A DNA stretch of 64,000 nucleotides, taken from positions 1-64,000 of IMG/VR virus record IMGVR_UViG_3300028653_000015. One strand, given 5' to 3'. Below are positions 43,118 to 51,608 of this stretch, one piece after another (within the stretch, counting starts at the first letter, position 1; each line of letters starts with the position of its first letter). Made by a program: the position numbers and the translations under genes. The notes beneath the pieces are model-generated. The model saw only the letters and a program-made list of their open reading frames with translations, was not told the origin of the DNA and did no database searches. The stretch is from a virus.

Positions 43118-45067
43118 TTGCAGCGCATACTACAGTTGAAACCGCCGGTTACCTACGTGGATAACCCCGAAGAGATGATGAAATTCGTCAAACACGTACA
43201 AGCCACCAAGGAGTGCGCACTAGATACTGAGACGACAGGACTCAACAGGTGGAAAGATCATGTGGTTGTGTGGTCTGCTTGTCCATCTGAAGACGCCCGA
43301 TACTGCTTTACCCGGCCTATGCTTCGCATCTACAACGAGGAGCTAGCCCAAGATACCAGCCTCACCTGGTACTTCACCAACCAAACATTCGATTTCTGCA
43401 TGCTTGCAAATTCTGGTGTCCTACCTCCTATGGGTGACTCCTATTGCACGCTGGCCATGGACTGGCTACACAACGAGAACCGACAAGGACGCCACGGTCT
43501 GAAGGACACCACGCTGGACTACACAGGTGCCGGCATGGAAGAGTTCAATACCGCTTTCCCAGGTCTGAAAGAAGAGAGTACGGAGGTACGCATACTCAGA
43601 GCTCTGGAAGTAGATTTCCGTAGGGCGATCAGTTATGCGTCTGATGATGCGTACGCAACCTTCAGAGTCTTCCATATTCTCCGCGACTTCCTAGACAAGG
43701 AAGAGATGGTTTATGAGAAGTCCTTGTGGGAGTACTTCCAAGAAGTAGAAATGCCATTCACTAGGGTCTTGTTCAATATGATCCGAAGAGGGATTATGAT
43801 TGATACAGGGTACCTAGAAGATCTGAAGCCGCAGCTGCATGGAAATATACAGCTGCTAGAGCGGAAGATTGTGAAGATGGCCGGTAAGGAGCTGAATCTC
43901 AAGAGCACTAAGCAGCTGGCATGGTTGCTCTTTGAGAAACTTGGTCTTAAACCGATCAAAAAGACAAAGAAAGGTGGCAAGCCATCTACGGATGAGGACA
44001 CTCTACAGCGGTACGCTGATGATGGTATAGAGATATGCAAGGAGATCATAAAGCTTCGTAAGCTCTCAAAGTTCAACAGCACCTACGTCGAGGGTCTGTC
44101 CAAGTGGTTAGATCCTGTGGGTCGTGTGCACCCCACACTCACCCAGCACGTGACAGTTACTGGACGGTTGAGCTCTGTAGATCCGAATCTCCAGAATATT
44201 CCGCGACCTGACAACGACGTGTTCCATATCCGTGAAGCATTCATTCCCAAAGAAGGTTATGCCTTCTGCGTCTTTGACTACGAGCAACTGGAGATGAGAA
44301 TACTGGCTCATATTTCTGGTGAGCCTAACATGATCCAAGTGATCAATAACGGGTGGGATATTCACACAGGCACTGCCAGCCTGATGTACAACTACCCGTA
44401 CGAAGAAATCATAGCTGCTGTGAAGAGGAAGAAGTCAGCATCCAAAGAAGGCAGCAACATCAAGCTCACGGAACTCGAGCTAGCGATGTGCTTTGGTAGA
44501 CAAGCCAGTAAGACAATAGGCTTCGGACTGCTGTTTGGTGAGGGGCCGAAGAAGCTGGCCAATACCCTAGGCGTGTCTATACCAGAGGCAAAGAGACTGA
44601 TAGAGAAATACTTCGCACCATATCCCGGTGTTCGAGAGCACATCAACAATGTGCACAGACTGATCAGAGAGGATTGTGTATACCGCACACTTATGGGAAG
44701 GCCCCGTAGATTCCCAGAGATGTCTCAGATAGGTGATAGACCCTATTGGGATTTGACCGGTGGTGAGAAGCTAGTTGTATCGCAGAGTGAGCGTCAATCG
44801 GTCAACTTCGGTACGCAAGGTGGGGCTGCTGACATACTCAAGAGGGCTATGATCTTGTGTGAGTTCGATCCACACCTCCGAGATCTAGGTGTGGAGATGC
44901 TACTTCAGATTCACGATGAGTTGATTTTCGAAGTGCCTATCGAATCCGTACAGGAGGCTATGCCAGCCATCAAACAACTTATGGAGCATCCACTTGGTTA
45001 CGAACTGGCAGTTCCATTGGCTTGTGATGGAGGTTCTGGAAACTCCTGGATGTCCGCGAAAGGCTAG
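43118..45067 (+). CDS. Family A DNA polymerase with 3'-5' exonuclease domain
   Basis: 649 residues from a TTG start behind TCAGGAGAA. The exonuclease N-domain has ALDTETTGL (36-44) with the DxE metal ligands. Polymerase motif A is FDYEQLEMRILAH, motif B RQASKTIGFGLLFGEG and motif C LQIHDELIFEV. The order and length fit phage Pol I-type replicases (T7-like or larger). It is presumably the replicative polymerase, with helicase, primase and recombinase encoded nearby. Confidence 0.93.
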   Translation: MQRILQLKPPVTYVDNPEEMMKFVKHVQATKECALDTETTGLNRWKDHVVVWSACPSEDARYCFTRPMLRIYNEELAQDTSLTWYFTNQTFDFCMLANSGVLPPMGDSYCTLAMDWLHNENRQGRHGLKDTTLDYTGAGMEEFNTAFPGLKEESTEVRILRALEVDFRRAISYASDDAYATFRVFHILRDFLDKEEMVYEKSLWEYFQEVEMPFTRVLFNMIRRGIMIDTGYLEDLKPQLHGNIQLLERKIVKMAGKELNLKSTKQLAWLLFEKLGLKPIKKTKKGGKPSTDEDTLQRYADDGIEICKEIIKLRKLSKFNSTYVEGLSKWLDPVGRVHPTLTQHVTVTGRLSSVDPNLQNIPRPDNDVFHIREAFIPKEGYAFCVFDYEQLEMRILAHISGEPNMIQVINNGWDIHTGTASLMYNYPYEEIIAAVKRKKSASKEGSNIKLTELELAMCFGRQASKTIGFGLLFGEGPKKLANTLGVSIPEAKRLIEKYFAPYPGVREHINNVHRLIREDCVYRTLMGRPRRFPEMSQIGDRPYWDLTGGEKLVVSQSERQSVNFGTQGGAADILKRAMILCEFDPHLRDLGVEMLLQIHDELIFEVPIESVQEAMPAIKQLMEHPLGYELAVPLACDGGSGNSWMSAKG

Positions 45068-45071
45068 AACA

Positions 45072-45260
45072 ATGAACAAAAAGCTAAGTGAGATACAGGC
45101 ATTCGTAAAGGCTGAGATGGCCAAAATAGACACTGACGAAAGGTATCATAACGAACCGGCACTGTTGCAAGTAAATGCACCCCTAACTTTGATCCAGCTT
45201 GAAATGAGTGCCAAGATGTTAATCCTAAAGAAGGTAAAGGCACTTCTAGACCAGCCATGA
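45072..45260 (+). CDS. Small unknown protein
   Basis: 62 residues (MNKKLSEIQAFVKAEMAKID), mostly helical. The ATG is five bases after the polymerase stop, and its stop overlaps the next start (ATGA). It probably is a helical accessory protein; no family recognised. Confidence 0.45.
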   Translation: MNKKLSEIQAFVKAEMAKIDTDERYHNEPALLQVNAPLTLIQLEMSAKMLILKKVKALLDQP

Positions 45261-45736
45261 CCTACCAGCAATTGATCGTGCACGTTGCAGAAGGCTCGAG
45301 CTACACAAAGCGTGAACTACGTAAGATCTTACGCCTTGTTAGCTCCGCCATCTGCAACGAGCTTGCTGGTGGTGGAGAGGTTGTGTGGAACGGTCTTGGT
45401 GCACTCAAGAACGTACCTAAAGCCCCACACCTCGTACGCAATGTCTTCACAGGAGAGCACTACAAAACTAAACCTAGTAGACGAGTCAAGTTCACTCCAA
45501 GTGCAAAGGTTAGGAAGCAGGTGAGAGCATCTATACACCTGTTCCAGGAACCTGACTTGGTTCAGCGCTATCTACCAAAGGAGAACAGTGGAAAAATACG
45601 CAGTACAGATAGACCCAACAAAAGTGGACAAGGAGAAGGAGAAGAACGCAGAGAAGGGGAAGACGTTGGACGACCCCAACTGCAATGTACCCCTAGATCC
45701 AATCGAGGGCTCAAAGCCTTTCGAAAAGGAAGCTGA
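45257..45736 (+). CDS. HU/IHF-like DNA-binding protein with long tail
   Basis: 159 residues. Residues 15-95 match the HU fold: a helical pair (KRELRKILRLVSSAICNEL), then VVWNGLGALKNVPKAPH and a beta-arm-like stretch with Arg and Asn before KVRKQVR. HU bends DNA and could shape the phage genome or origins. The last about 50 residues are Lys/Arg/Glu-rich and are overlapped by a 58-residue gene in another frame. No stop separates the HU core from this tail. Confidence 0.6.
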   Translation: MTYQQLIVHVAEGSSYTKRELRKILRLVSSAICNELAGGGEVVWNGLGALKNVPKAPHLVRNVFTGEHYKTKPSRRVKFTPSAKVRKQVRASIHLFQEPDLVQRYLPKENSGKIRSTDRPNKSGQGEGEERREGEDVGRPQLQCTPRSNRGLKAFRKGS

Positions 45737-45764
45737 GAAAGGCGCAAATGCCAAAGCCAAGTAA
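45588..45764 (+). CDS. 58-residue Lys/Glu-rich protein overlapping HU
   Basis: A GTG frame with AAAGGAG six bases ahead encodes MEKYAVQIDPTKVDKEKEKN..., a 58-residue highly charged peptide with Lys and Glu runs. It overlaps the C-terminal tail of the HU frame by 149 bases and the RecA-like gene start by 17 bases, in three different frames. The strong ribosome site favours real expression. Function unknown. Confidence 0.45.
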   Translation: MEKYAVQIDPTKVDKEKEKNAEKGKTLDDPNCNVPLDPIEGSKPFEKEAEKGANAKAK

Positions 45765-47091
45765 GACACCAGTCAAGAAGCCTACGTACACAGGGCCTGT
45801 GTACGTAGACCCCAATTCTATCCCGCGAGCTGATGCAAATGAGCTTCTGGATGTTCTCCAAGCCACGCTTGGCGGCGATGGTGTAATCCTGCAGCAGGGT
45901 ATAGAGGTAGAAGGTCGCTTAGATCTAAGACGACCAAGTGGAATCACCCAACTAGATATCGCGTGTGGTGGTGGTCTGCCAGCTGGTGGACTTTCTCAGA
46001 TAGATGGGGCTGATGGGGTGGGAAAGAACCTGCTGATGAACTACTACTTTGCCAAGCAGCAGTCCATTCATGGAGCCGCCACCAACCTGGCCATGGTGTG
46101 CCTAGAGAGTGGTTATGACAAGCTGTTTGGCAGGGCGGTAGGAGTCAAGGTAGCACTATCTCCATACGAGATTGAGGCAGAGGGCAGGCGTAGGCGCATG
46201 AAGGGAGAGCCTGAGCTCACAGTTGAGGAAGTAGCAGAGCTACAGTCTCAGGTAGGCAACTTCCACATCTTCCGTGGTGCCGCATCAGAAAAGATACTGG
46301 AGGCTGTGGTGCACTGTGTGTCATCCAACTCCTATCAGATCATAGGCATTGACTCTTGGGATGCCATGCTCACCGCAGCAGAGGAGGGTAAGGAGCTCGA
46401 GGACAACGCGAAAGTAGCCGATGCTTCGGGTATACAGACTAGATGGATGCGCAAGGTGTTTGGTGCCTTATCTCCCCAAAAGATCTGCCCGGACTGCTTT
46501 GGTAGGCCACTGGGATTCAAGCAGTATGGCAAAGGGAACTTCGACTACATCTGCCCAGAAAGCAAGTGCGGTTGGAAGGGTAAGAAACCCTACATGTGGG
46601 AGAACGAAACTACCCTCATAGGCATTCGGCAGATACGCGCCAACCTGAATAAGATGGGCATGCATGCTCGGGAGTACAAAGTCGGAGGTGCATATGCTCT
46701 TCGTCACGGCAAGATGATCGATATTGCCCTCAGGCGAGGCAAACCGATAGAGCTCAGCAATAACAACATCGGAAAAGAGATCAACTGGGAGCTTACAAAG
46801 GGCAAGGCAGGTACACACGAGGGTCTGAAAGGAGCATACGAATACTACTACGCTCCGCCAGGCATCGACCTGTCTTCAGATCTAGTCAACTACTGCTCGG
46901 CCAACAACATCATCCAGTATGGTGGACCAAAGGTTGGGTTCTACGTGACGTCTATGGATGGTAGTGAACAGGTTAAGTTGGGGACCAAGGAAGAGATGCA
47001 AAGGCGGGTAGAGGAAGACAAAGACATTGAGCACCTTCTTCGTGTTCTCAGCTTCAGAGAGGCCGGGCTAGGGAGAGTGCGGTTCAAGTGA
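45748..47091 (+). CDS. RecA-like recombinase with zinc ribbon
   Basis: 447 residues. Recombinase core at residues about 60-350: Walker A GADGVGKN (87-94), with Asn94 where Ser or Thr is standard, and Walker B IIGIDSWDAM (198-207). A zinc ribbon (C247, C250, C269, C274) is inserted in the core. It resembles RecA/UvsX/Sak4-type phage recombinases, which pair homologous strands. The Lys-Asn variation in the ATP site is unusual and may alter ATP use. Confidence 0.7.
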   Translation: MPKPSKTPVKKPTYTGPVYVDPNSIPRADANELLDVLQATLGGDGVILQQGIEVEGRLDLRRPSGITQLDIACGGGLPAGGLSQIDGADGVGKNLLMNYYFAKQQSIHGAATNLAMVCLESGYDKLFGRAVGVKVALSPYEIEAEGRRRRMKGEPELTVEEVAELQSQVGNFHIFRGAASEKILEAVVHCVSSNSYQIIGIDSWDAMLTAAEEGKELEDNAKVADASGIQTRWMRKVFGALSPQKICPDCFGRPLGFKQYGKGNFDYICPESKCGWKGKKPYMWENETTLIGIRQIRANLNKMGMHAREYKVGGAYALRHGKMIDIALRRGKPIELSNNNIGKEINWELTKGKAGTHEGLKGAYEYYYAPPGIDLSSDLVNYCSANNIIQYGGPKVGFYVTSMDGSEQVKLGTKEEMQRRVEEDKDIEHLLRVLSFREAGLGRVRFK

Positions 47092-47630
47092 ACACCATCA
47101 AATTAGAGCTGGCTGTACGATATGTAGGGTTCGGAAAGTCCTGTAGCAGTTGCGGACAGGTGAGGGAAACCACACACTATGCCCTCCAGAATACAGTGAG
47201 TGGTGATGTGCTACAGGACTTCCGACTCTGCGATAAGTGTCAAGACAAGGGGCACGTGATACGATTTGAAGTGGTGGGCTCTGCTGACACCAATAGAGCC
47301 AGAGGAGCGCGTAGAGTACGAATATCCAGAGAGCTGGAGAGGGGCCTTGCCAGGGATGTAGGAGGCAAGGTGCAGCCAGGATCTGGAAACCAAGATGATA
47401 AAGACGATGTGCGGGTGTTCGGAGAGTGGCGATTCGAACACAAGTACACGGACAACTGCAAGGACTACATACTGCACGCTTCAGATCTAATGGCGGTGGT
47501 ACGACATGCCAAACTGTCTGGAGAGTGGCCAGCATTCGTTCTGAACTTCCGCAAGCTCGGTAGGAAGTTTGTCACAATTCCATACGAGCTATTCCTCGAA
47601 CTAATGGAGAGACTGCGTGCCAATAGATAA
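47088..47630 (+). CDS. Possible PD-(D/E)xK Holliday-junction resolvase or nuclease
   Basis: 180 residues from a GTG overlapping the previous stop. The N-terminus has a zinc-like CSSC...CDKC arrangement. The C-terminal about 70 residues read WRFEHKYTDNCKDYIL...AFVLNFRKLGRKFVTIPYELF: a Glu-x-Lys after a strand, then strands and helix typical of archaeal Hjc-like and related resolvase folds. The first Asp of the nuclease motif is not certain (the acidic DDKDDVRV is nearby). It lies beside RecA-like and Cas4/RecB-like genes, which suits recombination. Confidence 0.4.
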   Translation: MNTIKLELAVRYVGFGKSCSSCGQVRETTHYALQNTVSGDVLQDFRLCDKCQDKGHVIRFEVVGSADTNRARGARRVRISRELERGLARDVGGKVQPGSGNQDDKDDVRVFGEWRFEHKYTDNCKDYILHASDLMAVVRHAKLSGEWPAFVLNFRKLGRKFVTIPYELFLELMERLRANR

Positions 47631-48498
47631 GCTGATGAGCGTAAAAGATCTGAGCACCTGCTCAAAGAAGGTGTTCCAAGAAATAACAGTAGTGAACAGA
47701 ATCGAATCTCTGCTGGAAGACATGAATGTCAAGGCAAGTTCGATGTCTGATCAGTTAATGATTGGAGACATGGTACGCATGACTCATGTGTTCCATGCCT
47801 CCGAAATTGGAAGAACCACAGGTAGGTCGCCTAGTGGCAAGTACCCTATGGGTTGTGCTAGAGCCCTATACTACAGTTACATAAATGCACCAGCTGAGGG
47901 TTCTTGGACTCCCAGAAACAGACGCATACTAGACACTGGTACTGCAATCCACAGTCAGCTACAGATGTACTTAGCGGAGGTAGCAAAGAAGAGGAAGAAG
48001 ACAGAGTCGTTCGAGAAGGAAGCTCTCATCTCTCCAGAGACAAACCCAGTAGCCGATGTCTTAGATCTATCCGGACATACTGATGGCATCTACAACATCA
48101 CTCTTCCGCACTTGCAAGTACGTTTTGGAATAGAAATCAAATCCATCAATGATGCTGGATTCAAGGCCACCAAATCAGTACACCCAGAGCACGCAGTACA
48201 AGGTACCATCTATCAAGCATGCTTGGATTTGCCGGTTATGCTGTTCCTGTACTACAGCAAGAACGATTCCAACATGGCCGAGTTCCTTCAGGTATTTGAT
48301 CCCAACATATGGGAAGAGATCAAAACAAAAATCAACTGGGTTAGGGAGTGTGTGTACAAAGGGGTAAGCCCCCAACAAGAGATAGGGTTTGGTTGCAAGA
48401 CCTGCAAGTACAAAGCGATCTGTAAGCCACCACAAAGGACAAGAAGGCCCATGGCAGTGAATGCATTCAGAACAAAGGGAGGTATGGCATGCGGATAA
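47617..48498 (+). CDS. Cas4/RecB-like exonuclease with Fe-S cysteines
   Basis: 293 residues from a GTG (GGAGAG ahead). A PD-(D/E)xK nuclease core: LDLSGHTDGIYN then FGIEIKSIN, and the QGTIYQACLD motif of RecB nucleases. The C-terminus CKTCKYKAICKP with an upstream CARALYY cysteine fits a 4Fe-4S cluster as in Cas4 and AddB. It could resect DNA ends to feed the RecA-like protein. It overlaps both neighbours slightly. Confidence 0.7.
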   Translation: MPIDKLMSVKDLSTCSKKVFQEITVVNRIESLLEDMNVKASSMSDQLMIGDMVRMTHVFHASEIGRTTGRSPSGKYPMGCARALYYSYINAPAEGSWTPRNRRILDTGTAIHSQLQMYLAEVAKKRKKTESFEKEALISPETNPVADVLDLSGHTDGIYNITLPHLQVRFGIEIKSINDAGFKATKSVHPEHAVQGTIYQACLDLPVMLFLYYSKNDSNMAEFLQVFDPNIWEEIKTKINWVRECVYKGVSPQQEIGFGCKTCKYKAICKPPQRTRRPMAVNAFRTKGGMACG

Positions 48499-49127
48499 TC
48501 AGACCTGGTGTAGAGCTAGTATCCTGCTCTACAAATCCAGAGAAATTGATCGAGCGTATGGGAAGAATTTGCTACAAGAGTGAGGACATGATCACAGAAG
48601 ATTCTGCCCCCAAGTTCATCAGAATGATCATGCAGCGGGGTCATGAATCTGTACTAGAGCATGCCGTTGCTAGCTTCATCATCACAACAGACCGTGGGGT
48701 TACCCACGAAATAGTACGGCACAGGCTTGCTAGCTACTCTCAGGAGAGCACAAGATACTGTAACTTCTCGCAGGATCGTTTCGGGGGAGAGATTACTGTT
48801 ATCGAACCACCCGGTCTAGGTGAAAGTATGGCTTGGGGTTTCTGGCATAGCGCTGTAGCAGTAGCTGAAGCCCAGTACTTAGCGATGCTCAATGAAGGCA
48901 TGTCACCACAGATTGCTCGATCTGTTCTTCCGAATTGCCTGAAGTCTGACATAGGGATGACAGCGAACTTTCGAGAGTGGCGTCACTTCCTCAAGCTGAG
49001 GACTAGCCCAGCAGCACATCCGCAGATGAGAGAAATAGCGAATCTGATAGCACAAATACTATGCGTCCTGTCTGCAACATGCTTCGGGGAATTCTTGGAG
49101 AAGACTGATGCCAATACTGGAGGCTAA
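48489..49127 (+). CDS. thyX: Flavin-dependent thymidylate synthase
   Basis: 212 residues with ATG after GGGAGGTA. The ThyX signature RHR-x7-S-x-R is complete: RHRLASYSQESTR (77-89). It methylates dUMP to dTMP using FAD and methylene-tetrahydrofolate. Family-typical length. The presence in the replication operon implies the phage boosts thymidine during replication. Confidence 0.93.
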   Translation: MRIIRPGVELVSCSTNPEKLIERMGRICYKSEDMITEDSAPKFIRMIMQRGHESVLEHAVASFIITTDRGVTHEIVRHRLASYSQESTRYCNFSQDRFGGEITVIEPPGLGESMAWGFWHSAVAVAEAQYLAMLNEGMSPQIARSVLPNCLKSDIGMTANFREWRHFLKLRTSPAAHPQMREIANLIAQILCVLSATCFGEFLEKTDANTGG

Positions 49128-49731
49128 CTACGAACAAGGCATGGCTGCCTATGAACAAGCAGCCGACAAGGGTGATGCGGAACTGATCAAGATGGGCTTC
49201 CCTAGGTCCCAAAGACCTATGGTAACTGTCGAGGGTGTGCAGCAGTTCGCAGATAGACCTACCCTACCTGAACGTCTCAGCGACTTGTCGATGTCAGACC
49301 TGCAGGACTTGCTTGGCTGGTTCACTGCCTGGCACTCGTATGCTGTGGAGCAGGTACCTCCAATGCGCATCATGAGAAACACAACAGAAGCTGCTCGCGA
49401 CTTTGCGTGGGCTAAGATCCGAAAAGAAAAGAAGGGTACAGTATCTGATAAGAACGATAACACCCGTACGGATATGAGGTACGTCCAGGCAAACACCGCC
49501 TATGAGACCTCAGACTACATGTACAATATGATCAAGGCCATAACAGATGGCCTGTACAGAGAGATTGAAACCATATCCAGAGCCATCTCAGGACTGGAAC
49601 AAAAATTCGGTGCAGAAGGACATCGTTTTTCAGGAGAGCGTCGCGGTGTTGGTGCACACTCTGGCCCCTCCTTCAAAACACCGTTCAAAGCTGATGTCAT
49701 GGCACGATTCCGTACAGGGACCAAGCGATGA
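49108..49731 (+). CDS. Unknown protein, replication operon
   Basis: 207 residues (MPILEANYEQGMAAYEQAAD), with TTGGAG before the ATG. It is largely helical, with a Trp-rich middle (LLGWFTAWHSYAVEQV) and a long C-terminal helical stretch then a basic disordered tail. No family was recognised. It overlaps the ThyX end and the next start. Confidence 0.45.
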   Translation: MPILEANYEQGMAAYEQAADKGDAELIKMGFPRSQRPMVTVEGVQQFADRPTLPERLSDLSMSDLQDLLGWFTAWHSYAVEQVPPMRIMRNTTEAARDFAWAKIRKEKKGTVSDKNDNTRTDMRYVQANTAYETSDYMYNMIKAITDGLYREIETISRAISGLEQKFGAEGHRFSGERRGVGAHSGPSFKTPFKADVMARFRTGTKR

Positions 49732-50237
49732 GCTTGGTGATCCCAAAATCGAAGAAAGTGCAAGAGGTTAGACATGTAGCAGGACTACATGTGTGGGTAC
49801 CCTTCCTGCCGCCATCCTCAAATGGCATCTACGTGAACATACCGGGCCACGGTAGAACTCTATCTACCCAGGCTCGGGCGTTCAAGGTGAAGGCCATGCG
49901 AGAGATTCAACAGAAAGGTAGGGTGGCCTTTCTGCAACTGAAACCCAATGTACCCTACCAACTGAACCTCACAGTATTCTTCGATCATATTGAAATCAAA
50001 AAATCAGCAAAGGGAAACAGGTACATAGTTAGAGACTTGAGCAACGTAGTGAAGTTGATAGAAGACACGGTGTCAGAGGCAGTAGGGATAGGAGATGAGC
50101 ACAACTTCAGACTGGTTCTAGAGAAGCACTGTGATCCTGAGAACCCCGGTATGTATGTAGACCTAATTCAAATATCTGAGAAGAGTGTAGGTCTGACAAA
50201 GAAGGAGTACGATCTTGGTCACACCACTAGTACCTAA
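49728..50237 (+). CDS. RusA-like Holliday-junction endonuclease
   Basis: 169 residues with the start overlapping the upstream stop. It shows PPSSNGIYVNIPG early on, strands with basic residues, then RDLSNVVKLIEDTVSEAVGI (about 104-123), matching the RusA catalytic pattern of an acidic residue, Asn, Lys and a later Asp (x-D-x-x-N-x-x-K-x-x-x-D), followed by GDEHNF. It probably cuts four-way junctions before packaging. Family membership is by motif only. Confidence 0.6.
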   Translation: MSLVIPKSKKVQEVRHVAGLHVWVPFLPPSSNGIYVNIPGHGRTLSTQARAFKVKAMREIQQKGRVAFLQLKPNVPYQLNLTVFFDHIEIKKSAKGNRYIVRDLSNVVKLIEDTVSEAVGIGDEHNFRLVLEKHCDPENPGMYVDLIQISEKSVGLTKKEYDLGHTTST

Positions 50238-50595
50238 AGTCGATGCAAACGACTTCTCACGTACGAACATCACAGAGTTGATTACTCTGTGCCAGCATGC
50301 CGGTATCCTTGGAGCACACAGGGGCATACCGCGCAAAACACTTATCGCACTGCTGAGAGGAGAGACAACAGCCAGAGCAGTAGACATGCCGGACCCTGTG
50401 GACAACTACAGGGAGATGATGCTCTATCTACAAGAGTCCATGCCAGACATTATCAAAGGGCAACTGAAGTGCAGTACTGATCACTACTTCTGCCCGGCTT
50501 GTCCGCCAGCAAGAGTGGTAGCATGTGCACTCGTGAACTTTGATGAAGGGTTCAGAGAGCAAATCTTGAAAGAGATGAAGATGGGGCAAGGATGA
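50215..50595 (+). CDS. Unknown small protein with SAP-like segment
   Basis: 126 residues from a TTG with AGGAG ahead. Residues about 14-50 (RTNITELITLCQHAGILG...) resemble a SAP-like helical motif. The C-terminal half has Cys at CSTDHYFCPAC (C-x6-C-x2-C) and a later C. It may bind DNA; not proven. Confidence 0.4.
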   Translation: MVTPLVPKVDANDFSRTNITELITLCQHAGILGAHRGIPRKTLIALLRGETTARAVDMPDPVDNYREMMLYLQESMPDIIKGQLKCSTDHYFCPACPPARVVACALVNFDEGFREQILKEMKMGQG

Positions 50596-50834
50596 ACCTC
50601 AAGAGTTGTGTAAGCTGTGACCGGCTTACCACCTGTCACGTCGTAGATGCAGACAAGTTGGAAATGGGGTATTGTTGCGATTCATGGGCCAAGACAAGCT
50701 CAAGTATCTTGTCAGGCCGCCTTCAAATTGCTAAAAGGTTCGGACCTTGGGCACTCAGGTACGAAACCATTCGACTGCAACCAGTAGGTGAGAGTGCTGG
50801 ACCAAAAATCAGGAGACGACACAAAAATGGCTGA
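50592..50834 (+). CDS. Small Cys-rich protein
   Basis: 80 residues beginning MNLKSCVSCDRLTTCHVV. Four Cys in the first 30 residues (C6, C9, C15, C28 and C29) suggest a small zinc site; the tail is basic (KIRRRHKNG). ATGA overlap with the preceding stop. Function not recognised. Confidence 0.45.
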   Translation: MNLKSCVSCDRLTTCHVVDADKLEMGYCCDSWAKTSSSILSGRLQIAKRFGPWALRYETIRLQPVGESAGPKIRRRHKNG

Positions 50835-51387
50835 CACGTACACTCGCGAAGATCTAGGAAAACTGAAGCGCTCTGAGCTGCGGGCCTTGGCTGTAAGTGA
50901 CAAGGTGGGCATGACGTTCCAAGAAGCAAGCACCGCACGATCTGAAGACATGGTGGAGATTATCCTCAAGAAGCTCGGAGGAGCAGGAGCTAAGAAGGGA
51001 GCACCCGCTCCCAAGGGAAAGCCAGCTGGTAAGCCAGCACCTACCCCAGAACCCGAACCGGAAGAGACACCAGAAGAAGAGGCCCCTGCGGAAGAAGAAG
51101 CTCCTGCAGAAGAACCCGAAGAAGTGCCGGAAAAGAAGAAGGGTGGCAGGGCCCTGAAGGAAGAGAATACGGTCATCCAACGGGTAGATACAATCGGCCT
51201 GTTGGTCGAGGAAACATCCAAGAACGTGGTAGGTCTGACTGAGAAGTTGGGTGCCCTGCAGAAGCAGTCCTATGTTGCACTCAGCTTGCTCAAACTGCTG
51301 TTGGGTGCCAACATGGAACCTGATGAGGTGGACAAGGCTATCGACGAAGCCTCCACAGAATTCGATGGTGGCGAGGGAAAAGAGTAA
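50827..51387 (+). CDS. Disordered acidic protein with helical ends
   Basis: 186 residues starting MADTYTREDLGKLKRSELRA; the ATG is placed after AGGAGAC. A small N-terminal helical domain is followed by a Pro/Glu/Ala-rich disordered linker (about residues 55-110) and a C-terminal helix likely to be coiled coil (VGLTEKLGALQKQSYVALSL). SAP-like or Rho-N-like N-terminus is possible. Function unknown. Confidence 0.45.
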   Translation: MADTYTREDLGKLKRSELRALAVSDKVGMTFQEASTARSEDMVEIILKKLGGAGAKKGAPAPKGKPAGKPAPTPEPEPEETPEEEAPAEEEAPAEEPEEVPEKKKGGRALKEENTVIQRVDTIGLLVEETSKNVVGLTEKLGALQKQSYVALSLLKLLLGANMEPDEVDKAIDEASTEFDGGEGKE

Positions 51388-51455
51388 AGGGGATAGACCC
51401 CATACCTCCGTCTGCTGAAGACGTAGTCACATTCAGCTTCAGCAGCCTAGAGAGA

Positions 51456-51566
51456 ATGAGTGTCAAAGAACTTCTGATGGTGATCGAGTCTGTTGTATCT
51501 GACCGACCACCACCAGGAGCTACTAAAGAGCAGCTCCTGCACTTCATTCATCTCAACTCGATCTAG
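51456..51566 (+). CDS. Small 36-residue frame, start uncertain
   Basis: MSVKELLMVIESVVSDRPPP... 36 residues from ATG 51456, with a weak site GAGAGA ahead. The same frame is open for about 70 bases upstream and reads plausibly there (IDPIPPSAEDVVTFSF) but has no ATG, GTG or TTG. Either the true start is at 51456, or an unusual start is used, or it is not expressed. Its stop is followed by a terminator. Confidence 0.3.
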   Translation: MSVKELLMVIESVVSDRPPPGATKEQLLHFIHLNSI

Positions 51567-51578
51567 TTTCGAGTAGAA

Positions 51579-51608
51579 GGGAGCCCACCGGGGGCTCCCT
51601 TTCTTTTG
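51579..51608 (+). terminator. Rho-independent terminator
   Basis: GGGAGCCC (51579-51586), loop ACCGG, GGGCTCCC (51592-51599), followed by TTTCTTTT. It ends the long replication operon immediately before a GGGTATAAG promoter. Confidence 0.85.
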
